A stretch of 64,000 nucleotides of DNA from Legionella sp. PC1000 (GTDB taxonomy: Bacteria > Pseudomonadota > Gammaproteobacteria > Legionellales > Legionellaceae): NCBI RefSeq assembly GCF_014109805.1, contig NZ_CP059400.1, positions 2,946,001 through 3,010,000 on the forward strand, given 5' to 3'. A program made the position numbers and the translations under genes. This document shows positions 35,927 through 45,318 of the stretch, piece by piece (within the stretch, counting starts at the first letter, position 1; each line of letters starts with the position of its first letter). The notes beneath the pieces are model-generated. The model was given only the letters and a program-made list of their open reading frames with translations, had not been told where the DNA came from and ran no database searches.

Positions 35927-36781
35927 TTAATGATTACCATAGAGTATTGATGCATGGAAATTTAAATGATCCTCGATAAAACTGGCGATGAAATAATAGC
36001 TATGATCATAACCCTCATGCATACGCAGATTAAGTGCCACCCGAGCTTTCACACATGCTGTCTGAAATAACTCTGGCTTTAGTTGCTCCTTTAAATAAGG
36101 GTCCTGGACACCCTGATCAATTAAAATATGCTGATGCGGCCATCCTCTCTCTGCAATGAGTTCGCACGCATCGTACTCCTTCCAGTGTTTCTTATCTGTT
36201 CCCAGATAACCTGTGAAGGCCTTTTGTCCCCATTGACATTGGGAGGGCGCACAAATTGGAGCAAAGGCAGAGACTGAACGATACTGATTCGGATGTTTCA
36301 AGGCTAAAATAAGTGCGCCATGTCCTCCCATAGAATGGCCCAAGATACCACAAGCACGATGATTGAGTGGAACCTTTTGCTGCAGCACAGTCGGTAACTC
36401 TTCATGTACATAAGTTGACATATTATAATATTTTGACCAAGGTTGTTGTGTAGCATCCACATAAAATCCGGCACCCACACCAAAATCATAACTTTCTTTA
36501 TCCCCTGGCAAGTTTACCCCTCTAGGACTTGTATCGGGTACAACAAGAGCCAAACCTAAATAAGCAGCAATACGCTGGGCCCCTGCTTTAGTAATAAAAT
36601 TTTGTTCTGTACACGTTAATCCTGAAAGCCAGTACAATACAGGGACACTTTGTTTCTGCGCTTGTGGTGGCAAAAAAAGACCAAAACGCATCGTACAATG
36701 AGTTACCTCAGATTGATGGGAATACACCCGTTGAGTACCGCCAAAACAGAAATGCTCTTCAATAAGTTCAATGGATGCCAT
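35927..36781 (-). CDS. fghA: S-formylglutathione hydrolase
   Basis: A serine esterase splitting S-formylglutathione to formate and glutathione, the second step of formaldehyde detoxification. The nucleophile Ser sits in GHSMGGHGAL. Asp (LIDQGVQDPY) and His (EGYDHSYYFI) complete the triad. YWLSGLTCTEQNFITKAGAQ is the family signature. The 284 residues match. It begins 20 bp after adhC in the same direction, forming an operon. Confidence 0.96.
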   Translation of the reverse strand: MASIELIEEHFCFGGTQRVYSHQSEVTHCTMRFGLFLPPQAQKQSVPVLYWLSGLTCTEQNFITKAGAQRIAAYLGLALVVPDTSPRGVNLPGDKESYDFGVGAGFYVDATQQPWSKYYNMSTYVHEELPTVLQQKVPLNHRACGILGHSMGGHGALILALKHPNQYRSVSAFAPICAPSQCQWGQKAFTGYLGTDKKHWKEYDACELIAERGWPHQHILIDQGVQDPYLKEQLKPELFQTACVKARVALNLRMHEGYDHSYYFIASFIEDHLNFHASILYGNH

Positions 36782-36801
36782 TTAATTTATTCCTTAAGCC
36801 T

Positions 36802-37914
36802 CTAAAAAGTGAGCACCGTCCGAATTGACTCTCCCTGACGCATTAAATCAAAGGCCTGATTAATATGCTCAAAGGGAAGAACATGAGTAATTAAATCATC
36901 AATATTGATTTTCCCATCCATATACCAATCAACAATTTTAGGGACATCGGTACGTCCACGCATCCCACCAAATGCAGATCCTTTCCACACTCTGCCCGTA
37001 ACCAATTGGAAGGGTCTGGTAGAAATCTCCTGCCCTGCCCCTGCAACCCCAATTATGGTACAAACACCCCAACCTTTATGACAACACTCCAGTGCCTGAC
37101 GCATCAGTTTTACATCACCTACACATTCAAAACTGTAATCAGCGCCTCCCTTAGTCAATTCAACAAGGTATGCCACTAAATCATTATTAATTTCAATAGG
37201 ATTAACAAAATCAGTCATTCCCATTTTTTGAGCCAATGCTCGACGTTCGGGTCTAATATCGATACCGACGATCTGCTCTGCCCCAACCATACGCGCGGCT
37301 TGAACCACATTAAGTCCAATGCCGCCTAAACCAAAAACAACAACACGAGAGCCTGGAGTAACTTTTGCTGTATTAAATACAGCTCCTAGCCCTGTAGTAA
37401 CACCACAACCGATATAGCATACTTTTTCAAAGGAGGCATCTTCACGAATTTTCGCAACAGCAATTTCAGGTAATACAATATAATTAGCAAATGTTGATGT
37501 CCCCATATAATGAAAGATTTTTTTTCCATTAAAGCTGAAACGACTTGTTCCATCAGGCATTACCCCCTGACCTTGTGTTGCGCGAATTGCCTGACAAAGG
37601 TTGGTTTTCTGGGAAAGACAATATTCACATTTACGACATTCAGGAGTATATAAGGGAATTACATGATCCCCAGGTTTTAGAGAAGTCACTCCGGGGCCAA
37701 TATCGACAATAACGCCAGCACCTTCATGCCCTAAAATAACGGGAAAAAGCCCTTCAGGATCATCACCAGATAATGTAAATGCATCAGTATGACAAACCCC
37801 TGTAGCCTTAATTTCGACGAGTACTTCTCCTTTTTTTGGCCCTTCCAACTCAACCATTTCAATTACCAGTGGTTTCCCAACCTCGTATGCTACTGCTGCC
37901 TTTACTTGCATCAC
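36802..37914 (-). CDS. adhC: S-(hydroxymethyl)glutathione dehydrogenase, class III alcohol dehydrogenase
   Basis: It oxidises the glutathione adduct of formaldehyde with NAD+. The catalytic zinc ligands are CHTDAFTLSG, GHEGAGVI and the later Cys in CYIGCGVTTG. The structural zinc is bound by four Cys in CRKCEYCLSQKTNLC. The Rossmann motif is FGLGGIGLNVVQAARM. The 370 residues match the class. It is the first gene of adhC-fghA and has a short promoter region upstream. Confidence 0.96.
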   Translation of the reverse strand: MMQVKAAVAYEVGKPLVIEMVELEGPKKGEVLVEIKATGVCHTDAFTLSGDDPEGLFPVILGHEGAGVIVDIGPGVTSLKPGDHVIPLYTPECRKCEYCLSQKTNLCQAIRATQGQGVMPDGTSRFSFNGKKIFHYMGTSTFANYIVLPEIAVAKIREDASFEKVCYIGCGVTTGLGAVFNTAKVTPGSRVVVFGLGGIGLNVVQAARMVGAEQIVGIDIRPERRALAQKMGMTDFVNPIEINNDLVAYLVELTKGGADYSFECVGDVKLMRQALECCHKGWGVCTIIGVAGAGQEISTRPFQLVTGRVWKGSAFGGMRGRTDVPKIVDWYMDGKINIDDLITHVLPFEHINQAFDLMRQGESIRTVLTF

Positions 37915-38144
37915 ACCCCCTACTAAGAAAATACTCCTTCCCCCAATAACTAATTATTTAATTTTATTGAAAAAAGTTACCTTTATTAAGATAATTTAAA
38001 TGCAGATGATCGCTTTAGCAATGATAAACGTAATTAATACCACAACTCTTCAATCTCATTTATTTCTTTTTAGTGTTATTTTATACTTATAGATTAAACT
38101 AATACTAAAAAGACCAAATAAGTCTCAACTCAATAGGACAGAGC

Positions 38145-39146
38145 ATGATCATTCATAGTGAATTTAAACCTGCTTGGTGGCTCACCAATACACATGGGCA
38201 AACTCTGTATCGGACATTGACTCATCGAGTGAATGTCTCTGTTGATTCTTATGAGCGACTTGAGCTTCCTGATGGCGATTTTATTGATCTAGCCTGGAAA
38301 GTTAATGGATTAGGTACTGATGCCCCTTTAATTATTCTTGTTCATGGATTAGGTGGTAATATCAATTCAGCATATGTAAGCACCTTGTTCAATTCATTCA
38401 ATAAATCAGGTTACCGAGCTGTTTTAATGAATCTTCGTGGTGCAAGCGGTGAGCCAAATCGTCTGCCACGCTTTTACCATGGAGGAGATACCACTGATTT
38501 GGCTCATTTTCTCAATGTATTGAAATTTAGAGAACCCAAAACCAAGAAAGCTGTGGTGGGTATTTCATTAGGCGGTAATATACTTCTCAAATGGTTAGGA
38601 GAAGTAAGCTCCCAATCTTTAATTGATGCAGCCGTAGCAGTTTCTGTACCATTCCAATTGAAAAATGTAGTTCAAAAGATAAATAAAGGATTTTCTCGTG
38701 TGTATCAGGCACATTTGTTAGAAAAATTACGCACCGTCTTTTTACAAAAATTGGATGTTATAAATTGCCAATTACCGCTTTCTAAACAGAAGCTGTTTTC
38801 TATAAAAACTCTATACGAATTTGACGAACAAATCACTGCTCCGTTACATGGATTTGCTAATGCAGATGAGTATTATCAAAAATCCAGTTCCAGACAGTAT
38901 CTCTCTCAAATTGCTACACCTACTTTAATTATTCATGCTTTGGATGATCCTTTTATGACGCCTGAGATCCTCCCCGGTACTGGTGAGCTATCTTCAGATA
39001 TTCTTTTAGAATTAAGCCCACATGGAGGCCATGTAGGATTTATTGCAGATAAAAGGCACTTTTGGTTGGAGCAACGTATCCCTAATTTTTTAATGGATTA
39101 TCTGCTGTTTTCTTCCAATACATGTGAATTAGAAAAAATTAATTAA
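38145..39146 (+). CDS. YheT-type alpha/beta hydrolase
   Basis: A cytoplasmic esterase-like protein of the YheT/ABHD1-3 family. It begins FKPAWWLTNTHGQTLYRTL, typical for YheT. The oxyanion region is LVHGLGGNINSAY, the nucleophile elbow GISLGGNILLKWLGE, the Asp lies in HALDDPFMTPE and the His in SPHGGHVGF. The 333 residues match. Physiological substrate unknown. Single gene. Confidence 0.9.
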   Translation: MIIHSEFKPAWWLTNTHGQTLYRTLTHRVNVSVDSYERLELPDGDFIDLAWKVNGLGTDAPLIILVHGLGGNINSAYVSTLFNSFNKSGYRAVLMNLRGASGEPNRLPRFYHGGDTTDLAHFLNVLKFREPKTKKAVVGISLGGNILLKWLGEVSSQSLIDAAVAVSVPFQLKNVVQKINKGFSRVYQAHLLEKLRTVFLQKLDVINCQLPLSKQKLFSIKTLYEFDEQITAPLHGFANADEYYQKSSSRQYLSQIATPTLIIHALDDPFMTPEILPGTGELSSDILLELSPHGGHVGFIADKRHFWLEQRIPNFLMDYLLFSSNTCELEKIN

Positions 39147-39162
39147 TCACTTATAGATTAGT

Positions 39163-39240
39163 GCATGTTGACAATCCATCCCCGCCGCCTACGTGCCGCG
39201 ACTTGTTCGCGGCACGTAGGCAGTGGAATTGTCAACATGC
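39163..39240. repeat. Nested perfect palindromes
   Basis: The inner stem GCCTACGTGCCGCGA / TCGCGGCACGTAGGC (15 bp, loop CTTGT) lies at 39187-39221. The outer arms GCATGTTGACAAT (39163-39175) and ATTGTCAACATGC (39228-39240) are a second perfect 13-bp inverted repeat. The inner element is a minimal family 1 unit. The remaining 39147-39422 gap is AT-rich promoter DNA. Confidence 0.9.
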
Positions 39241-39422
39241 CCTAAGCAATTTTCTTGAATAATAAATCTTGTCGTCTCAATGAGCGCAATAACACTTCAA
39301 AAAATTCAAATGGTTCTTATGTATCTATGGTGACCCACTATAAATTGTCTTATTTACATCATTTAGATAAAAAATAATACAATATGTCCTATAATTGAAA
39401 ATAGAGTTTTTTTTGAGCCTGG

Positions 39423-40034
39423 ATGATGATTAAAACAAAAATAATTAAAAATGATAGTTTACTTAAAATCTATGGAACCCATTACTCATCCCTGGCGCAT
39501 AATCGCTCTGACCTTGAATACTTTAAAAGCTCCAAGGTCCGTATTTTTTTTAGAGATTCAGAGGAGAACATGTTGGCAGGTTTTTGTATCAACTCAGGTC
39601 CTAACTATCGAACCTTTCTCCCATTGAATCCATCTCAATTGCAGAAGCTCTATAGCGACTACAACTTTGATCAAAAAAAGCCTCATGAAATCACTTGTCT
39701 TTGGATTGAAAAAACCTCACAACATGCCTCCTGGGTCGTATTTCTTTATTTTATCTTATTTCTTGATGTGCTTCGTTTACCCATGGGCCCCATTATTTTT
39801 GGTACCCATGGAAAAAATATTAATAATTTTTTTTCTCTCCCTTTTCCGAGAATCATCTTCTACGAAAAGCTATTTGTACTTACAAAAGGAGAAGAATGCG
39901 ATTTTTGGATTAGAAAAGGGTCTAAGTTGCAATTCCTAAAAGGTTTTATTGTACTTGCAACAATCAGGTTATTTATGGGGAATAAAACTTTAGCTCGCTT
40001 TCGTTTGTGGCTTGATAAAAAGAAGTCAAATTAA
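39423..40034 (+). CDS. Hypothetical protein, first gene of an aminotransferase-SDR operon
   Basis: It has 203 residues and is not clearly recognised. It has a mixed alpha/beta pattern with hydrophobic segments (ASWVVFLYFILFLDVLRLPM and FIVLATIRLFMG) that may be buried or membrane-associated. ENMLAGFCINSG and KPHEITCLWIEKTS look vaguely like an acyl- or acetyl-transferase core, but this is weak. It lies 23 bp before the aminotransferase gene in the same direction, so probably the same pathway. AT-rich relative to its neighbours. Confidence 0.55.
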   Translation: MMIKTKIIKNDSLLKIYGTHYSSLAHNRSDLEYFKSSKVRIFFRDSEENMLAGFCINSGPNYRTFLPLNPSQLQKLYSDYNFDQKKPHEITCLWIEKTSQHASWVVFLYFILFLDVLRLPMGPIIFGTHGKNINNFFSLPFPRIIFYEKLFVLTKGEECDFWIRKGSKLQFLKGFIVLATIRLFMGNKTLARFRLWLDKKKSN

Positions 40035-40072
40035 AAACTACAATCCTAAGTGGTAACATGGAGATAGGTAGT

Positions 40073-41347
40073 ATGAGTAGTATAAAAAGAGAACACACTT
40101 CCCTTAATGAATTAGCATTATTTGGAGGTTCACCAGTTCGCACAAAACCTTGGCCAACCTATGACAAGGGAAATGTTATCATCGATGACGAGGATACCAA
40201 TCTAATTCTGGATGTGATTAAAAGCAAGCGGTTATTTCGCTATGACAACCGGGAAATCAAGGATACAAAAGTAGGCCAATTTGAAGAAGGACTGAAGGAT
40301 TACTTTAATTCTGAATATGCGCTTGCTGTAAGCTCTGGTACTGCAGCAATTTCGCTACCACTTATGGCTCTTGAGCTGCCTGATGACTCATTAGTTGGAT
40401 GTCCCGCGTATTCCTTTACAGCAACACCCAGTGCGATTATCCAAGCACGGTTAAAGCCGCTCCTTATCGAAGTGGATCATAATCTTCACATTGATTTAGC
40501 GGATCTTGATAAAAAAATTGCTCATATGAAAGCATTAGTAGTGGTCCATATGCGAGGTTTTCCTGCTCCGCTTCCCCAAATTCTGGAACTTGCCGAACAA
40601 CATGGTGTACCTGTTATTGAAGATGCTGTTCCCAGCCTTGGATGTAAGTTAAAGAATAAATATTTAGGCACATACGGTCTGGCGGGGGCATTTAGTACCC
40701 AATCGGATAAATCATTAAATACTGGAGAAGGAGGATTTATCTTAACCAACAACAAGGATCTCTATCTAAAATGTGTTATTTTATCTGGAGCCTATGAACG
40801 TCTTTATGAAAAGCACTTCTCCAATCAACTTTGCCCCATTGATTGTACCGCGATACCTGTATTTAATTTTCGTTTAGATGAAATCCGTGGTGCGCTTGGA
40901 TTATCTCAATTAAAAAAACTCAATAAGCGGCTCAATTTGCTCACCCAAAATTATACTTATGTCATCCAAAACATTGTAAATTTAAAATGCTTAAGACCAC
41001 GTGGTACTTGGAATGAAGCTGCATTGCCGCTTGGTGATAATTTACTGTTGGAATTGGATGGCTCAATAGAAGACTGTTGCTGGTTTGCTGAAGCACTTAC
41101 TGCAGAAGGGATCGATACAAAAGCTCTTGGAGACCTCACTAAAATCAATGTTCGAAGATTTTGGGACTGGGCTTATTTATTTAAGGATGTAGCAAAACAC
41201 GAAATTCCAAATCTTTATCCTGACAGTTTTAGAAACATTCAATCATATATTGATATTGCGCTTTCGCCCACATTGAAAAAAGAAGATCTGGATGAATTCT
41301 TAACTGCCATCAAAAAGGTGCATCATCATTATGAACTCAAAAGATAA
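40073..41347 (+). CDS. DegT/DnrJ/EryC1/StrS-type PLP aminotransferase
   Basis: This family aminates keto-sugars, inososes or related small molecules. The opening ALFGGSPVRTKPWPTYD is typical of the inosose/AHBA-type subgroup. PLP contacts: SSGTAAISLPLMAL, IEDAVPSLGCK and the Schiff-base Lys in FSTQSDKSLNTGEGG. The start at 40073 has ggag upstream; ATG 40058 would add five residues. Total about 424. It overlaps the following SDR gene by 17 bp. The substrate is unknown; pairing with an SDR suggests oxidation of an alcohol followed by amination. Confidence 0.87.
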   Translation: MSSIKREHTSLNELALFGGSPVRTKPWPTYDKGNVIIDDEDTNLILDVIKSKRLFRYDNREIKDTKVGQFEEGLKDYFNSEYALAVSSGTAAISLPLMALELPDDSLVGCPAYSFTATPSAIIQARLKPLLIEVDHNLHIDLADLDKKIAHMKALVVVHMRGFPAPLPQILELAEQHGVPVIEDAVPSLGCKLKNKYLGTYGLAGAFSTQSDKSLNTGEGGFILTNNKDLYLKCVILSGAYERLYEKHFSNQLCPIDCTAIPVFNFRLDEIRGALGLSQLKKLNKRLNLLTQNYTYVIQNIVNLKCLRPRGTWNEAALPLGDNLLLELDGSIEDCCWFAEALTAEGIDTKALGDLTKINVRRFWDWAYLFKDVAKHEIPNLYPDSFRNIQSYIDIALSPTLKKEDLDEFLTAIKKVHHHYELKR

Positions 41348-42086
41348 TTTGAACCAATGTGTTGCCTTGATCACAGGTGGAAATGGTGGGCTAGGTCTTG
41401 CCATGGCACTCGCCTTACGAAAGGCTGGAGCACAAGTAATTGTTTGCGGTCGAGATCAGGAAAAGCTAAAACAAGCCAAAACACAGGATCTCATCCCACT
41501 TATGATGGATGTAAGTCATGAAGAAAGTATTCATGAGGGTTTTAAAACGATATCCGGCCAGTTTGGAAAACTGGATATATTGATTAACAATGCGGGGATC
41601 TATGAAGATCAACACCTGTTAGATCTTTCACTGGAACAATGGGAGTATCTCATAAGCACCAATCTTACCTCGGTCTTTCTCTGCTCGCAAAGCGCAGTTC
41701 GTCTTATGAAAACCCAACATCATGGTAAAATTATCAATGTAGGCTCTATGTATTCTCTGTTTGGCCACCCGAACTCCATTGGATATGCCACCACAAAAAC
41801 AGGAATATTAGGTCTAACGCGTTCGCTTGCATTAGAACTTGGTCCCTGGAATATCCAGGTTAATGCTATTTTACCAGGTTGGTTTGAAACAGCAATTAAC
41901 GGTTCCTTACCCCAAACGGACAGAGGTGAGGAAATCAGGAAGAAAACACCTCTGGGTAGATGGGGCCAACCTCAAGATATTGGCCCTTTAGCTGTTTTTC
42001 TCTCCTCAAGTGGCTCAGACTTCATAACTGGGACAATCATCCCGATTGATGGAGGATACTCGGTCTCCGATCGCACTATTTGGTGA
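41331..42086 (+). CDS. Short-chain dehydrogenase/reductase
   Basis: A classical SDR of 251 residues. The cofactor motif is ALITGGNGGLGLAMALALRK, with CGRD after beta-2 (an Arg there favours NADP(H)). NNAG, the catalytic Ser (INVGSMYS) and YATTK supply the active site. The C-terminus has LSSSGSDFITGTIIPIDGGY. It overlaps the aminotransferase gene by 17 bp and is the last gene of the operon, probably supplying or reducing the keto group for that enzyme. Confidence 0.92.
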   Translation: MNSKDNLNQCVALITGGNGGLGLAMALALRKAGAQVIVCGRDQEKLKQAKTQDLIPLMMDVSHEESIHEGFKTISGQFGKLDILINNAGIYEDQHLLDLSLEQWEYLISTNLTSVFLCSQSAVRLMKTQHHGKIINVGSMYSLFGHPNSIGYATTKTGILGLTRSLALELGPWNIQVNAILPGWFETAINGSLPQTDRGEEIRKKTPLGRWGQPQDIGPLAVFLSSSGSDFITGTIIPIDGGYSVSDRTIW

Positions 42087-42117
42087 GGGAAGCAGACCTT
42101 AGTACTCATGAAGCATT

Positions 42118-42510
42118 TTAACTTTTTATCGACTCCCAAAACGCGATATGAGCACCTGTTGGATCGGCAACCACTGCAAATAAACCAAAATCACCCACTT
42201 TGGTAGCAGGGACTTTTACCGTTGCCCCATGCTTTATTGCTTTGGCTAAGGTGTCTTCTATACCTTCTACCAAAATATATGTCATCCAATGAGGTGGAAT
42301 TTTATCTTGTTCCTCTTGGGGTATTTCCAAAATCCCCCCTATTGATTTATCGCCCGTGCTCGTTCTAAATAAAGTGTAGATCGTATCGCCTACCGCTTCT
42401 TCGGTATATTGCCAACCTAGTACATGCCTATAAAACTCTTTTGCAGCGATGACATTATTGGTAACCAGTTCGTTCCAGCAAAACTCACCAACCTGTGGGT
42501 TATTCATCAT
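42118..42510 (-). CDS. VOC (glyoxalase/bleomycin-resistance fold) protein in the lanthipeptide operon
   Basis: It has 130 residues with two beta-alpha-beta3 modules: VGEFCWNELVTNNVIAAKEF, then YRHVLGWQY and WMTYILVEGIEDTLAKAIKH, with VVADPTGAHIAFWE at the end. This is the usual layout of two-module glyoxalase-like proteins. It starts eight bases after the lanthionine synthetase stop, so it is almost certainly co-transcribed. VOC proteins can be metal enzymes or antibiotic-binding immunity proteins. Either role is possible here; neither is shown. Confidence 0.85.
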   Translation of the reverse strand: MMNNPQVGEFCWNELVTNNVIAAKEFYRHVLGWQYTEEAVGDTIYTLFRTSTGDKSIGGILEIPQEEQDKIPPHWMTYILVEGIEDTLAKAIKHGATVKVPATKVGDFGLFAVVADPTGAHIAFWESIKS

Positions 42511-42518
42511 TAATCTCC

Positions 42519-45287
42519 TTATTTGTTTACTGGATTCAGCAATAAAGGTACTCCTATTTGTTTTCCTTGGTGGAGTAATCGTAAGAAAAAATGCAGAATT
42601 CCAGAACTTCCGACCATCAAATCCGCCGTGGCAACATGAGGATCTTCAGTTAACCAATAATACGCCCCTGTTTCTGTTGTTTGTCTCATTGCATACAGAA
42701 ATTTCGCTACCAATGCTGCTCTCTCGAGCCATTCCTCATCACCTAATACACGAAATGCTTCCAAATAAATATCTCCTAATCCACTTAACCCATGACATTG
42801 GCTAAAATTAGGATAGCGCAAATGGATAGGATGAATTCTTAATGCGTGACGAACTAAATCCGCATACTCTTCTTCACCTGTCAATTCATAGAAGCGTAAA
42901 AAGGTCAATGCAATACCCGGGCCACCATGACACCACCAGCGCCACATAGCAGGATTCTTTGTACTGTAAGTCCACATGAGAAGAGAGTCTTCCCCTACGT
43001 GTTGATGAATTGCCTGTTGCTGTAGCCAATTTATTGCGCGTAGAGCACTTGTCCGCGCTGCAGTGTCATTTTCTCGTGCAGAAAATTCAGTTAAAAAATA
43101 GGCAATACCTGCAACACCATGAGCAAAACCAGATAAAACTTCTCCTGACATTCCAGGTACACCTTCTGGCATAATCCATGAACCATCAGCGAGCTGACTT
43201 GTAATTAAATAATCAACACACGGTTTTATATTTTCTTGAAAGGATGGTATGCCCAACCGATCGAAACAATACATTGCTGCTATTCCCTGACCCGCAGCGC
43301 CATGAGTAACATCAGGCCAATCCACAGTTTTATTCAAACAAGTATGAATGACTTTAATTAACGATTCATCGGAACTCTGAATACCTGAGGAAATCGCCTC
43401 CGTCAAAGCAACACCGACACCAGCTGCGCCAAAGTGCAATCCAGGTAGTTCACTATCAACGGTATATTGATCTGAAATCAACCAATTTATAGCTTGCTGA
43501 ATTCGTAACTTGCCTTCTTGAGGTAAAAATCCAAAGTGCTCCAAACGGCTCAATGCATATACAACTCCAGCCACACCGCGATTTGCACTTCGTCGAAATT
43601 CATATTGCTGACTATAGCGGTGTTTTATTTGATGTTGCGCCCCATTTTCTATGGATACCGATAACCAAAGACCCGTTTCAGATTGAATAGCGCCAGATTG
43701 TAATAAGCCTCGAGTACCCTCTACTAATGTATTGTGTATTTCTTCTTGAGTTAAGAAGGGTTCCTTCGGATTTTTTGTTGGCGCATGTTTGGGTTTTAAA
43801 TCTGCAATTGACTGGGTAAGCACCGATGCAATCACTTCGAGTGAAGGACGTACTTCTGGGTCACTACTAATACAATCTATTATAACTTTCAGCAATGGCA
43901 ACGGAGCTCCTTGGGTCATTTCCTGTAAACAAGCGAGCAAATGGTCATTATTATTCCTAACAATGCGGCGTGGATCGATACCGGTTAAGACTAACAGCAT
44001 CAGGCATCCAATAGCATATAAATCATCTCCGATCGCTGGAGGCTCTCGATTTGCCTGTTGTGGTGACATAAAACCAGCGGTACCGAGTCCAAAAGCGGGA
44101 GATTGGTCGTCTAAAGCATGGCATAGTTCTAAATCAAGCAAATAAAGCTCTCCATTCTCCGCAAGCCAAATATTGGATGCAGTTAAGTCGCGATGTACAT
44201 AGCCCTCCTTATGCAGCTGATTTACAACGCCTAAAAGCTTTTGGCACCAATTGAGTAATAACATTTTCTTGTCGAGCGGGAGAGTGCCGAAGGTAGACCC
44301 TCCTAAGGTTTGCACAGCAAATGTTTCAATGCTCCTCCCTTCAACCCACTCTAGCGGTAAATAACCATCTCCTTCGACTTCAAAGTAAGCATCAGCAGAA
44401 GGAATAGAAAGATGTTGACTAAGATTAGCGTGCAGTTCAGCCTGCCGTTGTAACCGGGTGCGCATATCTCTATTGTAATGGTCAGTCATACAGAATTGTT
44501 TGCCCTGTTTAAGAACTTTTAATCCGACAGAATCCTGGCAGCGTAAATCCAAAACTTTATAAACCCCTCCCTTGGGTTGATCGCGCAGGATGTCCAAAAT
44601 TAAATAACCAGGACCAAATAATTTGGTTGGTCTTCCATCGACAAGGTGTACAGACTCAGGCAAATCATCATTCTGAGTTACTTCAAGACGCCAATCTTTA
44701 AATGGGTTCTCTACACCTTCAGGACATTTGAATGGCACTTGGTATTCATCAATTCGTAGTGATTGATCGGGGGCATAGATCATAAGGCGCATTAATCCTA
44801 AGCGATCGCGTTTAACAATCGGATTAAAACCGCCATATCGCGTATAAACGATATCACCTAAACGCATGTCTGAGATAATGCGCGGGCCAAGCATACCTTG
44901 AGTTAATTGAACAAGTTCCTGGGCTAATTGAACGGCATGCTTGTCATCCCTTGGGTAAATCGTCATAAATTTACCTATTTGGGTCCTGCCTAACTCCCCT
45001 TCATTGAGATAGCCTAAAGTCATGGTATCCCTTGCAATTTTAAAAGAAGGTACTTTATGCGTTAAAAGGCAAGGAATAATACGGTCCAATAATTGAATTG
45101 CCTCTCCGGGTATCGTGGAGATGTGTAATTTCCATCCCTGTATTCGATCAGTTTTGCCAACAGATGCCCAAGGACCACGTAATTCGGCTTCCAGTGCAAA
45201 AGAGCGTAGATAACTTGCATAATCAACATCTTTTGCACTGTTATTTAAAGAATTATTATGATCCTTAACTTGCTCAATATATGCCAT
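42519..45287 (-). CDS. Class III/IV lanthionine synthetase (LanKC/LanL-type)
   Basis: It phosphorylates Ser/Thr of a precursor peptide, eliminates phosphate and adds Cys to make thioether rings. The 922 residues contain three regions. The N-terminal lyase-like region (about 30-200) has QGWKLHISTIPGEA, GRTQIGKFMTIYP and YTRYGGF. The kinase (about 225-510) has HRDLTASN, with His365 and Asp367, then LLDLE and GTAGFMSPQQ. The LanC cyclase (about 550-910) has zinc ligands Cys786 (WCHGG), Cys831 and His832 (CHGLSG). Intact zinc ligands point to LanL or a zinc-bearing LanKC. Two Cys-rich precursors lie directly upstream, 31 bp away. No transporter or leader protease is adjacent. Confidence 0.9.
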   Translation of the reverse strand: MAYIEQVKDHNNSLNNSAKDVDYASYLRSFALEAELRGPWASVGKTDRIQGWKLHISTIPGEAIQLLDRIIPCLLTHKVPSFKIARDTMTLGYLNEGELGRTQIGKFMTIYPRDDKHAVQLAQELVQLTQGMLGPRIISDMRLGDIVYTRYGGFNPIVKRDRLGLMRLMIYAPDQSLRIDEYQVPFKCPEGVENPFKDWRLEVTQNDDLPESVHLVDGRPTKLFGPGYLILDILRDQPKGGVYKVLDLRCQDSVGLKVLKQGKQFCMTDHYNRDMRTRLQRQAELHANLSQHLSIPSADAYFEVEGDGYLPLEWVEGRSIETFAVQTLGGSTFGTLPLDKKMLLLNWCQKLLGVVNQLHKEGYVHRDLTASNIWLAENGELYLLDLELCHALDDQSPAFGLGTAGFMSPQQANREPPAIGDDLYAIGCLMLLVLTGIDPRRIVRNNNDHLLACLQEMTQGAPLPLLKVIIDCISSDPEVRPSLEVIASVLTQSIADLKPKHAPTKNPKEPFLTQEEIHNTLVEGTRGLLQSGAIQSETGLWLSVSIENGAQHQIKHRYSQQYEFRRSANRGVAGVVYALSRLEHFGFLPQEGKLRIQQAINWLISDQYTVDSELPGLHFGAAGVGVALTEAISSGIQSSDESLIKVIHTCLNKTVDWPDVTHGAAGQGIAAMYCFDRLGIPSFQENIKPCVDYLITSQLADGSWIMPEGVPGMSGEVLSGFAHGVAGIAYFLTEFSARENDTAARTSALRAINWLQQQAIHQHVGEDSLLMWTYSTKNPAMWRWWCHGGPGIALTFLRFYELTGEEEYADLVRHALRIHPIHLRYPNFSQCHGLSGLGDIYLEAFRVLGDEEWLERAALVAKFLYAMRQTTETGAYYWLTEDPHVATADLMVGSSGILHFFLRLLHQGKQIGVPLLLNPVNK

Positions 45288-45318
45288 AATTGTTCCCTAA
45301 CGGATTCGTAAATTTTGT

